The position numbers and the translations under genes are program-made. A stretch of DNA of 49,747 bases, taken from NCBI GenBank assembly GCA_021777105.1, contig JAIQZQ010000096.1:1-49747 (forward strand). The letters are read 5' to 3'. The DNA comes from Candidatus Anammoxibacter sp. (GTDB lineage Bacteria; Planctomycetota; Brocadiia; Brocadiales; Anammoxibacteraceae). The stretch's first letter is position 1; every line of letters begins with the position of its first letter. The notes beneath the pieces are model-generated. The model had not been told where the DNA came from. It made no database searches and was given only the letters and a program-made list of their open reading frames with translations. Shown here one piece after another: positions 1 through 9,710 of this stretch.

Positions 1-837
1 GACCGGCATTTCCCTTAATTCCTCACCGGCAACGATGCCGCTGGATTGAAGAAATGTAGTATCAGATTGTTTGCCTATCGCCTCTTTTACATCCGAGCGT
101 AGAGCTACGCCCATTAAACGGTTTGTTTCATCAACAACAGGGACTTCAAAAAGATTGTGCTGATCAAAAAACTGTTGAAGTTCATCAAATGTAGTATCCA
201 CTCTAACCCGATAAGGATTCTTTATCATAATATCAGTAATTAACTGCAATCGGGATTTAAACAATAGATCATGCAACCGTAAAGCGCCGATTAATTCCCC
301 TTTATTAGACGTAACATAAGCGTATTCCATATCATAATACGGTTCTCCCTTTTCGCTCAAATCTTCAATAATATTTGACACTTGTAAGTTGCCTGAATAA
401 GCAAGGCATTCAGTGACCATCAGCCCGCCTGCGTCATCGGGCGGAAAAGCAAGCAATTCACGCACATCTTCCGCTGCCTGCTCAGGCATCTCCAGAAGGA
501 TAGCTTCTGCTTCTTCTGTTTTTAGTTCGCCCAGCAAATCGGCTTGCTGATCGCTGGCCATCTCATCTATAATATTAGCGGCCTGTTCAGGAGGTAAATC
601 TTCAATAAGGCCAACCGCTTGCGTATCTGAAACGTCCTCAATAACCTGGGCGGCTTCTGTAGGTTTTAAAAGCAGAAGCAGGTTTGTCTGATCGTCCTGG
701 CTCAGACGTGAAATTGAAAGAGCCGTTTCAGAGGACGTTAGAGTGTTAAGATAAGCTTCCAGTGGTAGAGAATCATTTAATTTTATAATCTCCTCAAGCT
801 CTTTCCATGGTTCTTCAGAACTATTATTAGCGCTCAT
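1..837 (-). CDS. mgtE: MgtE-type magnesium channel, N-terminal part (cut by window edge)
   Basis: This frame is open from an ATG at 837 to the left edge of the window, giving the first 279 residues. Residues about 10-135 are the helical MgtE N domain, with leucine- and glutamate-rich repeats (LPPEQAANIIDEM, LKTEEAEAILLEM) leading into FPPDDAGGLMV, the family's domain-junction motif. Two CBS modules follow (about 140-200 and 205-265, with NPYRVRV and FEVPVVDE). In MgtE these cytosolic domains sense Mg2+ and gate a five-helix membrane pore; the pore lies outside the window, so completeness cannot be judged. A purine-rich AAAGGG precedes the start by about 6 bases. It shares the strand of the cyanophycin genes, but a 630-base repeat-rich gap argues against one operon. 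Confidence 0.9.
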   Translation of the reverse strand, partial: MSANNSSEEPWKELEEIIKLNDSLPLEAYLNTLTSSETALSISRLSQDDQTNLLLLLKPTEAAQVIEDVSDTQAVGLIEDLPPEQAANIIDEMASDQQADLLGELKTEEAEAILLEMPEQAAEDVRELLAFPPDDAGGLMVTECLAYSGNLQVSNIIEDLSEKGEPYYDMEYAYVTSNKGELIGALRLHDLLFKSRLQLITDIMIKNPYRVRVDTTFDELQQFFDQHNLFEVPVVDETNRLMGVALRSDVKEAIGKQSDTTFLQSSGIVAGEELREMPV

Positions 838-1470
838 AATCCAACCCTTTCATTTTTTGCATCTCATCCAATATAGTGTCTAACAAGTTAGCAAGCCAGC
901 AACTGTTAAATCCCATGGTTGGTTCAATGTCTCCCGACTTGAACCACATCTGACCTTAGCGCAACTCCAGTTGCGAGTGTGTTTAGTTTGCCGGATAGCA
1001 TCAACATAAATCAGTAAGACATTTAATAATGTATGTTAATTTATTCTCCCCTCAGGGGAGAATTCTCACTAAGGCAGGCAAGCTGCCAAGTGTTCATTTA
1101 TATACGGAGTATAGTTAATGTCAGATGTGGTTCAAGTCGGAGACATTGAACCAACAAAGTATAATAAATCAACCCTTCGGGCTTTTAACTCAAAAGGCGC
1201 GTCCTCGCGCCGTAGCAGGCACGTAAAGTTTATACCCTGAAATTAAGTAATCATGCGTTGAAATCGCTTGCTAATGGGGCTCCGTAAAGTTGAAAATATC
1301 TTCCGCAACGCAGACGGCCCGAGGACGTGCATACACTACAGCGGAAGATACGAATGTTTTGCAACCACCTTCAAATGGATGGGGTTAGAAAATTAAGGTA
1401 AACAACAAATCTGTCATTTTGACCTAACTCATTGCAACTCTTGGGCTTAAAATGGAAATACCTCTATAAT
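838..1470. repeat. Repeat-packed intergenic region between mgtE and cphA
   Basis: No gene is supported here. Two copies of a TGGTTCAAG-type palindrome lie at about 918-955 and 1118-1156 in opposite orientation, each bearing the same flank (CATCTGAC/GTCAGATG), so they form a long inverted repeat with about 160 bases between. Between them sit a 9-bp hairpin built on CTCCCC TCA GGGGAG (1043-1063) and one copy of the 26-bp covarying palindrome (1067-1092). Further right, GCGTCCTCGCGCC and an inverted ATCTTCCGC pair (about 1298 and 1342) recur in part near 12.34 and 12.70 kb. No convincing terminator follows cphA. Confidence 0.7.
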
Positions 1471-4083
1471 TTAAATATGTGTAACTATCTGCCGGTATCG
1501 CTCTAAAATTTGACTCATAGTAGGTTCAAGTTCATCTGGGTTAATAACCAGCAGATCTCCATTTTCCGCCTTTGAAAAAAGATAATCCACGGCTTTGCTC
1601 GGCTCAGGAACGATATCAATATTTCCCTCTTTGAATCCGCCTTTAATCAGGCCCTCATGAACGAGTCCAGAGGTTTCTCCTACAGGCCTGTTACGGGGGT
1701 CAAAATCAGTCAATACGATATAATCGTATACCGAAGCCAGGGCTATTCCATATTCAATGATTTGTTCATCGGTTCGGTTGCCTGTTCCGTGGCATAAAGC
1801 AATCTTTCTCCCCTGAGAGAGGCGCGGCAATAATTTGGCCAGGGCGCGAGCTGATTCTATGTTATGACAATAATCCACAAGCACCTTGAATGTTTGAAAA
1901 TCGAATAAGTTCATTCGGCCTGGATTTTGGTTGGCCGTCGGGTAAAACGTCATAATTCCATTTCGGATTTGCTCAAGAGGCAGATTCAAGCCATGTAATG
2001 CTCCGATGGCAGCCAGAGCATTGGAGATGTTAAAGTCGACGATTCCCCCAAAGGTGATGGGGATTTCTTCAAGCGCGCAGACAGGGATGTCTAATTCGCT
2101 ATTCCTAATTATGGCGCTTCGTTTGTCTACCGTGACAACGGTTCCCCCTGCCTTAATATGCTCTTTGATCTTTTGATTATTCGGATCAAGAGAAAATAAA
2201 ACAATATTTCCGCGAGCACGCCCCACAACGCTCATGGTCGCGTTGTCATCCGCGTTTAAAACCGAAGCTCCGGATTTCTTGACGACTTCTATTACCGTGG
2301 ATTTTGCCAGGCTTAGAGCTTCCTGGTTTTCGATCCAGTCCGTACCCATATGGTCGTTGCCAATATTTAACAGAACACCCACGTCAACTTTCTTCACGCC
2401 GAGCCCTCGCCTGGCGAGCCCACCTCGGGCGACTTCCAATACGAGGTGATCCACTGTGGGTTCCCTGACAACTATCCCGGCTCCTTCCGGACCGGAGTAG
2501 TCACCGGTTATGACTACATTCCCATCAATTTCAATGCCGGTTGTACAAGCCAGGCCTACGATTTTGCCTGAATACTTCAATGTATGGGAGATTAATTTAC
2601 AGGTCGTGGTTTTGCCATTTGTTCCGGTTACAGCCAAAACGGGAACCTGAGCGTACCCCTCCGGGAAAAGCATATCCACTATCGGTTTTGCAACATTACG
2701 GGGTTGGCCGTTTGTAGGCTCTAAGTGCATCCGGAATCCAGGCGCGGCATTTACCTCAACAACTTTAAGGCCGGATTGATGCAAAGGGAGCGATATGTCG
2801 GTAGCCAATGCATCTACGCCTACGCAATCTAACCCGACGATCCGGGCGGTTCGTTCAGCCATTAGTCGGATTTCGGGGTTTACCTCATCGGTAACGTCAG
2901 TGGCTGTGCCCCCTTGACTAAGGTTAGCGGTGGTTTTAAGGTACACTTTTTCGCCTTCCCTTGGAGCGTATTGCAAAGAGAGCCCTCTTAGGGATAAGAG
3001 CCTTTCAGTCATTTCATCAATATCAATCTGGGTTAAAACCTTTTCATGACCAAAGCCTCGCCGGGGATCTTTATTAATTTCTTGAATGAGCTCTTTAATG
3101 GATGATTTCCCATCACCGACAACATGCGCCGGTTCCCGTTTGCCCGCAGCGACAAACTTTCCATCTATTACTAAAAGGCGAAAATCGCCGCCATGAACAT
3201 ACTCTTCAACAATAACATCGGGGTAGTAGGCTTGAGCAGCTCGAAAAGCCTTTTTTAACTGCTCCAAATCTACAACATTGATAGTGGATCCATTGCCATG
3301 ATTCCCCACCTCCGGCTTAACAACAACAGCGGCTCCAATTTCATTGAAAACGGCGATGGCCTCTTCTTCAGTTGAAACCATTTGACCGTTTGGAACCGGA
3401 ATTCCCGCCTTTTTTAAATGCTCCTTTACTTCCGTCTTTTCATCTGCAACTTCTACGGCAATGGATGAAGTTTGACTGGTTATGGAAGCCTGGATCCGTT
3501 TTTGATGTGAGCCATAACCCAACTGAATATAACTAGCTTTATTTAGCCGAATAAAAGGAATTCCTCTTGATTTGGCTTCCTTAACAATACTCCAGGTAGT
3601 TGGCCCAAGCATATCATCTTCGCGCAAAACCTTTAGATTGGAAACAACCCGGCTAACATCGAAGCTCTTTCCTTCAGCGACTGCTTCGAATAGCGAGACG
3701 GCCTCTTTTGCAGCTTTTAATCCTACAGATTCCACGAGGTACCGGAAGACCACTATGTATTTCCCTTCTATGGATGTATCAAGGGTTTTTCCATATGCAA
3801 CTTCCATGCCGGCTAAGCATTGAAGCTCAATGGCGATATGCTCAATAATATGCCCGGCCCATGTTCCATTTTGAAGCCTTTGGATAAAACCGCCGGGTTT
3901 GCCGATTGAGCATCCGTGCTCTTGGAGAGTGGGAATAAGCGCCACTAACCGATCCAAAAAACCCTCGATTTTATCTGAAGGCCGGCTCTCGTACTCCTTA
4001 ATATCCAATACCATAAATATGGCGGTATGTCTGGTATGTCGATTTGGGCCGCGTAATGCCCTTAACTCTTCTATTTCAATCAT
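1471..4083 (-). CDS. cphA: Cyanophycin synthetase
   Basis: CphA makes cyanophycin (multi-L-arginyl-poly-L-aspartate) from Asp and Arg with ATP, without a ribosome. The 870-residue product has the usual length and order: an N-terminal domain (about 1-160, with LRGPNRH and GHIIEHIAIELQ), an ATP-grasp domain (about 210-475, with VVKPEVGNHGNGS and KVVEVNAAPGFRMH) that adds Asp, and a Mur-ligase-like domain (about 480-870, P-loop GTNGKTT near 487) that adds Arg. I chose the ATG at 4083 over the TTG one codon earlier because it overlaps the cphB stop (TGATG) and has GGAGA about 7 bases upstream, a typical coupled arrangement. It is the last gene of a peptidase-cphB-cphA operon, so synthesis and breakdown are made from one message. 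Confidence 0.95.
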   Translation of the reverse strand: MIEIEELRALRGPNRHTRHTAIFMVLDIKEYESRPSDKIEGFLDRLVALIPTLQEHGCSIGKPGGFIQRLQNGTWAGHIIEHIAIELQCLAGMEVAYGKTLDTSIEGKYIVVFRYLVESVGLKAAKEAVSLFEAVAEGKSFDVSRVVSNLKVLREDDMLGPTTWSIVKEAKSRGIPFIRLNKASYIQLGYGSHQKRIQASITSQTSSIAVEVADEKTEVKEHLKKAGIPVPNGQMVSTEEEAIAVFNEIGAAVVVKPEVGNHGNGSTINVVDLEQLKKAFRAAQAYYPDVIVEEYVHGGDFRLLVIDGKFVAAGKREPAHVVGDGKSSIKELIQEINKDPRRGFGHEKVLTQIDIDEMTERLLSLRGLSLQYAPREGEKVYLKTTANLSQGGTATDVTDEVNPEIRLMAERTARIVGLDCVGVDALATDISLPLHQSGLKVVEVNAAPGFRMHLEPTNGQPRNVAKPIVDMLFPEGYAQVPVLAVTGTNGKTTTCKLISHTLKYSGKIVGLACTTGIEIDGNVVITGDYSGPEGAGIVVREPTVDHLVLEVARGGLARRGLGVKKVDVGVLLNIGNDHMGTDWIENQEALSLAKSTVIEVVKKSGASVLNADDNATMSVVGRARGNIVLFSLDPNNQKIKEHIKAGGTVVTVDKRSAIIRNSELDIPVCALEEIPITFGGIVDFNISNALAAIGALHGLNLPLEQIRNGIMTFYPTANQNPGRMNLFDFQTFKVLVDYCHNIESARALAKLLPRLSQGRKIALCHGTGNRTDEQIIEYGIALASVYDYIVLTDFDPRNRPVGETSGLVHEGLIKGGFKEGNIDIVPEPSKAVDYLFSKAENGDLLVINPDELEPTMSQILERYRQIVTHI

Positions 4084-4919
4084 CAATATTCTCCGGTTTG
4101 TTCTGGTGATGGAGTTAAAAAACGTCTTTTCTTAAAACAGTACCCATATCCATTAACCAATGAATGAATGCGCACATTTTCTACGGCAATAGGTTCACCC
4201 GGTTTAATATTCATTATGTTGGAATGCCCAATATCACTCCCGTCAACGATAACGACCTGCCCTGTGCCAATAACCTCCAGATCGCCGTCACCCCTTAGGA
4301 CAATACCTGAATCCTCGCCAATACCAACACCAATGCAAGTCGGGTTAGTTGTGACAATCTGAACCAGACGGCCAATACGGCCTCTTGACATAAAATGTGT
4401 ATCGAAAACGACATTTTCCACGAAACCAAATCCAGAGGTAGTGAGGACGCTTCCTTTGAATAACCCATCTTCACTTTTCCCTTCATAAATCATGGTATCG
4501 GAAAATACGGCAGCGCCGGCGCTTGTGCCGACGATAAGGGCTCCGTCTTTAAGCCGGTTTTTAATAACATCAAGTATCCTTGATCCTCCCAAAATAGTTG
4601 TAAGTCGCAATTGATCGCCACCGGTAATAAAAATTAAATCCATATCTTCGAGCTTTTTGGCGAGAGTTTCATCGTTTGCTTGGTGCCTTCTCTTAATGTT
4701 TAATATTTCTATACTGGAGACCCCAAGCTCGACAAATACATGACGATATACTTTTTCTTGTTTTTCAGGTTCTTCGCTTGCGGTGGTGATTACACAGATC
4801 TTGGAATCAATCTTTCCAATTTCCTGAACAACTCGCTTCAGCACAACTAATTCATTGGCCTTATCTTCATTGCCGCCAATTGCAATGAGACTCCCCCGAA
4901 AAAAAGGTTTCAATGACAT
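4083..4919 (-). CDS. cphB: Cyanophycinase
   Basis: Cyanophycinase is a serine exopeptidase (S51-like fold) that cuts cyanophycin into beta-Asp-Arg dipeptides. The 278-residue protein has the usual size. Visible signatures are GGNEDKA near the N terminus, FITGGDQLRLT, the nucleophile motif GTSAGAAVFSDTM, and GVGIGEDSGIVL near residue 200. The ATG at 4919 lies 2 bases after the upstream peptidase stop, with GGAG about 10 bases before it inside that gene's end; its stop overlaps cphA. This tight packing puts it in the middle of a three-gene cyanophycin operon. No signal peptide is seen, fitting an intracellular granule-degrading enzyme. Confidence 0.93.
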   Translation of the reverse strand: MSLKPFFRGSLIAIGGNEDKANELVVLKRVVQEIGKIDSKICVITTASEEPEKQEKVYRHVFVELGVSSIEILNIKRRHQANDETLAKKLEDMDLIFITGGDQLRLTTILGGSRILDVIKNRLKDGALIVGTSAGAAVFSDTMIYEGKSEDGLFKGSVLTTSGFGFVENVVFDTHFMSRGRIGRLVQIVTTNPTCIGVGIGEDSGIVLRGDGDLEVIGTGQVVIVDGSDIGHSNIMNIKPGEPIAVENVRIHSLVNGYGYCFKKRRFLTPSPEQTGEY

Positions 4920-4921
4920 AA

Positions 4922-5737
4922 TTATTTGATCTCCGTAAGGTTAGACCACGCCATGCCGTTACGGGCATTTGACGCGAATTCGTTCATGGTTACAATAATG
5001 AGTCCGATATCAATAGAATCGTCGAACAGTGTCATCGCCTTTGCCGCCGCTTCATGTGGACTCATCTTTCGTTCTATCCAGCCGTAGACTTCTTTAGCCA
5101 GTATTTTAAGGGCGATAAATTCGCCGTCTCCGGTGCAGGCAACAGCTCCCGCAGACCCGCAAAACAGGCCGCATCCAGGAAGGGGCACGTCGCCAACCCG
5201 TCCGACGGCTGCTTTTTCCAGCCCGCCGGAGCTGAGGGCTGCGGCAAATCCTTCCCCATCAAATGCAACGGCTCCCACCGTGTCGCAAGAAGGCGCGCGT
5301 CCATCACTTTGAGGCGCGTCTTTCTCACAAAGACTACTGAATGGTTTTACCGGTATATTTTGTTGTTCCGCGAAAAAACGGGCGCCTTCCCCAACGAGGA
5401 GGATATGAGGAGAATGAAGCAATACCCCTTGAGCGATATCAACAGGGTTTTGAACTCCTTCAACACAGGCAATTGCCCCAAATGCGCCGTTACTCATCAT
5501 ACAGGACGCATCAAGCTGGATAGAGCTGCCATCGGCCCGTATTCGGGAACCTATCCCGGCATTAAACCGAGGATCATCTTCTAAATATTTTACAGCATGA
5601 ACCACTGCATCTAATGCGGGCTTGCCATTTTCCATTAAATCCATGCCCAGTTTGGCCGCTGACTCCGGCCCGTCTGAATCTCGCGGCTCCGAGCCGGCTC
5701 CGCCATGTGTTATGATGGCGCGTTGAAATATTTGCAT
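4922..5737 (-). CDS. Isoaspartyl peptidase / plant-type L-asparaginase (Ntn hydrolase)
   Basis: A 271-residue member of the asparaginase-2 family, whose precursors self-cleave before a threonine that becomes the nucleophile of the beta subunit. The cleavage motif is visible as SCDTVGAVAFDGEGFAAALS (Thr near 153; Asp rather than the common Gly precedes it), followed by SSGGLEKAAVGRVGDVPLPG, typical of substrate-binding residues. The N-terminal THGGAG is the family hallmark. In an operon with cyanophycinase its likely substrate is beta-Asp-Arg, releasing Asp and Arg; that is inferred from context. The ATG at 5737 has a strong GGAGGT 5 bases upstream. It is the first gene of the operon and lies directly downstream of the palindromic operator. 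Confidence 0.9.
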   Translation of the reverse strand: MQIFQRAIITHGGAGSEPRDSDGPESAAKLGMDLMENGKPALDAVVHAVKYLEDDPRFNAGIGSRIRADGSSIQLDASCMMSNGAFGAIACVEGVQNPVDIAQGVLLHSPHILLVGEGARFFAEQQNIPVKPFSSLCEKDAPQSDGRAPSCDTVGAVAFDGEGFAAALSSGGLEKAAVGRVGDVPLPGCGLFCGSAGAVACTGDGEFIALKILAKEVYGWIERKMSPHEAAAKAMTLFDDSIDIGLIIVTMNEFASNARNGMAWSNLTEIK

Positions 5738-5770
5738 TTTTACCTCCGGTTTTTATTACACACGCTTAGC

Positions 5771-5834
5771 ATTGTAAATAGATAGAAAATTTTCTATCTA
5801 TTATGGTTATAAAATTGGAAATTTTCCATCTATT
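5771..5834 (-). promoter_or_regulatory. Palindromic operator pair and putative promoter of the cyanophycin operon
   Basis: A perfect 26-bp palindrome occupies 5777-5802; each arm reads AATAGATAGAAAA from outside inwards. A second, imperfect site is centred near 5821.5; its right arm (5822-5834) matches 12 of 13 bases. The centres are 32 bp apart, about three helical turns. On the minus strand TACAAT (5776-5771) directly abuts the palindrome and could be a -10 box about 34 bases before the start codon, leaving the palindrome where a repressor would block polymerase. The regulator is unknown, and no transcription-factor gene lies nearby. Confidence 0.6.
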
Positions 5835-5846
5835 CTTATATTAAAA

Positions 5847-6025
5847 GGGTTCGGAAAGAAATAACGTGTTCTTTTTTTACCTTTTGATTTAGGTGAAATT
5901 TGTTCAACATGATTGAGTTGAAACTCTACGCAGCTTAAAATGCGTAGAGGATTGGGCTATTGAAGATTGAGCAAAGGCTGACTGACGAGGAAAGTAGGAA
6001 AGACCGGTTATTGATTTCCGAGCCC
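5847..6025. repeat. MITE-like element family 1, copy A (179 bp)
   Basis: Starts GGGTTCGGAAAGAAATAAC and ends with the inverse of GGGCTCGGAAATCAATAAC, so it has imperfect terminal inverted repeats of about 20-35 bp. The interior (TTTAGGT, TTTGTTCAA, TGATTGAGT, ATTGAAGATTGAGC) matches copy B at 26081-26260, which is 180 bp. No coding potential is seen. It lies upstream of the cyanophycin operon promoter. Confidence 0.75.
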
Positions 6026-6227
6026 TAACCTTGATGCGCAGCAACGTTTACCCTGCATATGAATACCAACTTTACTCCGCAGGTTAATCTTGCGCAATTT
6101 TTATGTTTTTTATGTTTTTTTTACCAAACAAACCGGCGCGCCTCTAATGTCAATTTCTTGCCAGAGCTTTTTGCATGTGTAATTATATCAACTAAAGAGG
6201 CAGTCTAAATTTCAGGGGCCATTATAG

Positions 6228-7460
6228 TTACATATAATTCCATGGGACAGCAGTGATGTTTGGCGACAACTGTTCAGGAACTCTTCCGTTTGTTATCACA
6301 TAGGCATGTTCAATTTGATCACTGTACGATTCCATAAAACTTCTTAGCCCACTAAGATCAGATAAAGATACTTTGGCGCTCGCCTTGATTTCAATTGGAA
6401 TTAACAATGTGCCTGTATCAATAATGCAATCAACTTCCGCTCCACCCGAAGTACGCCAATAATATACTTTATAATCTTCATTTAGTGAACGTATTCTACG
6501 GATAATTTCTAATATCACTGCGTGTTCGAAAAGTTTGCCTTTTTGTGCGTTAATTAATTCATCCGTTAAAGGAACCCTGGCTAAAACATTACGAACACCA
6601 ATATCAAAGAAGTAGTATCGCGGAGTTTTTAAAATCCTTTTTCGAGCGTTTTTTAAATATGGGTCGACTTTTTCAACAATTAGAGTATCTACTAAGAGGT
6701 TATAAAATTCTTTTATAGTTGGCGCGCTCACCCCTGAATCGCTTGATAATTTTGCATGATTCGGGTTGCCGCCTGAATCATGCGCTGCTAATTCCAGAAA
6801 TCGTCCAAACGCGCCAATATTCCTACTTAAGGCCTCCGCCCTAATCTCCTCTTCTAAATATATATGTGTATACGCCTTTAAAAAATCTCTCCGATCTTCA
6901 TCATCTCCCAGCGTTACTATACCAGGTAGCGAACCGTAAATTAATGTCTTTTTGAAAGAGTAATCTTTGATACAGTTGAGATTATCAATCTTAACTGTTT
7001 TTAACACATTCGCTTTTAACCAGCCAAATTCATTCCATTGCATCGGGTCTAATCTAAACATCTTAACCCTGCCCGGCAACATATTAACACCGCTCCTACG
7101 TAGTTTACGCGCAGATGAACCTGTTATGATAAAACAGGCAGAGCCTTTGTCAATAATATATTGAACCCCGTCAAATATTTCAGGCGCTTTTTGAGCTTCA
7201 TCAATAAAAACATAACTGCCCTTTGGACAAGCGCTTAACTGCCTAATAATAGTGGAGGGATCAGATTCCATCTCTAACCTGATCTCAGGGTTTTGTAATG
7301 GAAAATCTATAACATTAGATTTTTTTGACAAACATTTCTTAACAAGAGTTGTTTTGCCAGTCTGTCTTGCCCCGAAGATTAGCGCAGACTGGCGCTTCAT
7401 TATCAAATTATTGATTTGTTTCTCTAAATTTCTAAAGTATACTTTAGTTTTACCTTGCAT
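6228..7460 (-). CDS. COG1373-type AAA ATPase with DUF4143 domain (no. 1)
   Basis: 410 residues. The N-terminal AAA_14 ATPase has Walker A GARQTGKTTL (about 30-39) and Walker B YVFIDEAQKAPE; a middle winged-helix-like part (AKLSSDSGVSAPTIKEFYNLL) precedes the C-terminal DUF4143 region with FFDIGVRNVLA, LFEHAVILEI and a PD-(D/E)xK-like core (GGAEVDCIID, then PIEIKAS). Family members are abundant in environmental genomes and their function is not settled; the nuclease-like fold is a resemblance, not shown activity. The ATG at 7460 has no Shine-Dalgarno sequence, and a putative -10 ends 6 bases before it, so the transcript may be leaderless. Two related proteins are encoded at 31650 and 39249. 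Confidence 0.88.
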   Translation of the reverse strand: MQGKTKVYFRNLEKQINNLIMKRQSALIFGARQTGKTTLVKKCLSKKSNVIDFPLQNPEIRLEMESDPSTIIRQLSACPKGSYVFIDEAQKAPEIFDGVQYIIDKGSACFIITGSSARKLRRSGVNMLPGRVKMFRLDPMQWNEFGWLKANVLKTVKIDNLNCIKDYSFKKTLIYGSLPGIVTLGDDEDRRDFLKAYTHIYLEEEIRAEALSRNIGAFGRFLELAAHDSGGNPNHAKLSSDSGVSAPTIKEFYNLLVDTLIVEKVDPYLKNARKRILKTPRYYFFDIGVRNVLARVPLTDELINAQKGKLFEHAVILEIIRRIRSLNEDYKVYYWRTSGGAEVDCIIDTGTLLIPIEIKASAKVSLSDLSGLRSFMESYSDQIEHAYVITNGRVPEQLSPNITAVPWNYM

Positions 7461-7495
7461 ATCTAAACTATACTTTATATATACAAAACGATCAA
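7432..7495 (-). promoter_or_regulatory. Promoter and twin palindromes of COG1373 ATPase no. 1
   Basis: On the minus strand, TTGATC (7495-7490), a 17-base spacer and TATAGT (7472-7467) make a plausible sigma-70 promoter; the ATG follows after 6 bases. A perfect 16-bp palindrome CTAAAGTATACTTTAG lies inside the first codons (7432-7447), and a near copy CTAAACTATACTTTAT (7463-7478, two mismatches) covers the -10. They are 31 bp apart. The placement suggests repression, possibly by the gene's own product, which carries a winged-helix-like segment; that is inference. Confidence 0.6.
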
Positions 7496-7598
7496 GTCTT
7501 GATTTAGTAATTGCTAGTTGAAAAAAATTATGTAAGTTTAAACTGTTTTCCGAGCCATTATACTCAAAAGCATGAGGTTTTCGAAATTTGTGCTGGCT

Positions 7599-7725
7599 GG
7601 AGCAATCTTGCAGATTGCTTCAAATGTTTCCTGAAACCATTGCCATTTATTGATAATCATACGGTTTGCGCGCATCTAAAGGCTTTGGTTTAAACGTGTG
7701 GAGGCAGTCTACAAGACTGCTCCAG
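7599..7725. repeat. GGAGCAGTCT palindromes, two copies
   Basis: Palindromes at 7599-7621 (GGAGCAATCTTGCAGATTGC) and about 7700-7725 (GGCAGTCTACAAGACTGC plus TCCAGC) are variants of one short repeat. A third copy lies at 49695-49717. The stems keep pairing although bases differ (AAT/ATT against AGT/ACT). No gene is supported here. Confidence 0.55.
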
Positions 7726-7853
7726 CATAAAGTCGTGTTAAAATTTGTGTTTGTGGAACTTCTCTAAAAAAGTTGGTAGAAGCAAAGCTTTTTTTAAGAA
7801 CAATAATTAGTATAATCATTTTTGTGAAGCCGAGACGCTATAATAATCATTTT

Positions 7854-8073
7854 AACGCAAAGGCGCAGAGTACGCAGAGTTTCGCAGAGAAATACTTTAA
7901 TTTATTATATTTCTGTTTGTAACTTCTCTATATATAAGAGAATATGTTAAATGTTAAAGTGATTCAACTGTAATTGTTTGGTCATTAGTTTCGAATATAT
8001 TTTATTAAAATAAAAAAGAATAAAGTCTTTTACTCTTTATAACCTCTCTGCGTTCTCTGCGCCTCTGCGTTTA
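7854..8073. repeat. MITE-like element with CGCAGAG terminal repeats (about 220 bp)
   Basis: The left end carries AACGCAAAGGCGCAGAG then TACGCAGAG; the right end carries the inverse, CTCTGCG TTCTCTGCGCCTCTGCG. The AT-rich interior shows no reading frame. Similar CGCAGAGG-type repeats are widespread in environmental genomes. Together with the palindromes at 7.6-7.7 kb it fills the gap between the ATPase gene and glgP. Confidence 0.55.
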
Positions 8074-9710
8074 TTATACATATGACTTGAATAATGATAT
8101 TTTATTGGGTCTATTTGTTCAACTAATTGGGAGAAGAACCAAATTTGTCAAAATATGATTTATAAAAGACTAAACCGGCTTGACGTTCCAAATATCTTTC
8201 GCGTATTCCATTATTGTTCTATCGCTGGAAAAACTTCCCATATTTGCAGTATTTAAGATAGACATCCGCGCCCAATCGTTTGGTTTTTTATAAGTTTCCG
8301 CCACTTTGGCCTGGCATCTAACAAATTGCTCAAAATCCGCCAGCACAAAATATTGATCTCCGTTTTGCAACAATGAGTCAACCACTGGTTTAAAAAGGTC
8401 AGGTTGGGATTGTGAAAAGAAGCCATTGTTAATCATATCTATAACCTGCTTAAGTTCAGGGTTATTATTGTAATAATCCCATGGATTGTAACCCGTCGCC
8501 CTTAGATCGGCAATTCCATCTCCTGTTAATCCGAATATAAATATATTATCAACTCCCACCTCATCTTTTATTTCTATATTAGCTCCGTCAAGAGTCCCTA
8601 TTATTAACGCGCCGTTTAATGCAAATTTCATATTGCCTGTTCCTGAAGCTTCAGTGCCTGCTGTGGAAATCTGCTCTGAAAGCTCTGTTGCCGGAACTAA
8701 TAATTCGGCTAATGAGACGGAATAATTTGCCAGAAATACAACTTTTAACTTCTCTTTTACATCATTATCGTTATTCACCACATCGGCAATAGAATTTAAG
8801 AGTTTGATAATTAATTTAGCAAATGAATATGATGGGGCGGCTTTTCCTGAAAAAATAAAGCTCCTGGGGACAAACTCTTTTTCCGGGTTGGCTTTAATCT
8901 GATTATATAAGGCAATAACGTGCAACGCATTTAAAAGTTGTCGTTTGTATTCGTGTATCCTTTTTGCGTGAGAGTCAAAAAGCGAATTAACATCAAGGTC
9001 TATGTTATTATGTTTTTTGATATAGCGCGCCAAGCGACTTTTGTTATTCCGCTTTATCTCCAACCATTTTTCTTGAAACTCATTATCATTAGCAAAAGGA
9101 ATAAGTTTTTTTAGTTCAAACAAATCAGTAATCCAGCCGTCTCCAATATTTTCAGAAATAAAATTGGCAAGTTCAGGATTACACGATTTTAGCCATCGCC
9201 GTTGTGTTATGCCGTTAGTCTTATTATTAAATTTGTTTGGCCAGTAATCATGGAATTCTTTAAAAACCTCTTTTTTTAATAATTTGGTATGATAATCTGA
9301 AACGCCGTTTACAGAATGACTACCCACAATCGCCAAGTTGGCCATTTTAACCATTTTATTACCGTCGCCTTCTTCAATAATCGACATTTTACATTGGCGA
9401 TCAAAGTCCTCATTGTGCGTTTTTCTTACATCCAGCAGGAACCTGTGATTAATTTCATAAATAATACGCAGATGTCTTGGCAAAAGATGTTCCATTAGTG
9501 ATACAGGCCATTTCTCCATGGCTTCAGGCATGATTGTATGATTTGTATATGCGAAAGTATTAACTGTGATTTGCCAAGCTTTTTCCCACTCAAGCTCTTC
9601 AATGTCAACTAACACTCTCATAAGTTCAGCAATAGCAATTGAGGGATGTGTGTCATTTAATTGAATTGCGACTTTATCCGGCAACTCTTCAAATTGCGGT
9701 TTGTTTTTAT

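Noticed and set aside
5054..5584. A 176-residue plus-strand reading frame
   Set aside because: It is antisense to the isoaspartyl peptidase gene, has no ribosome-binding site and no recognisable motif.
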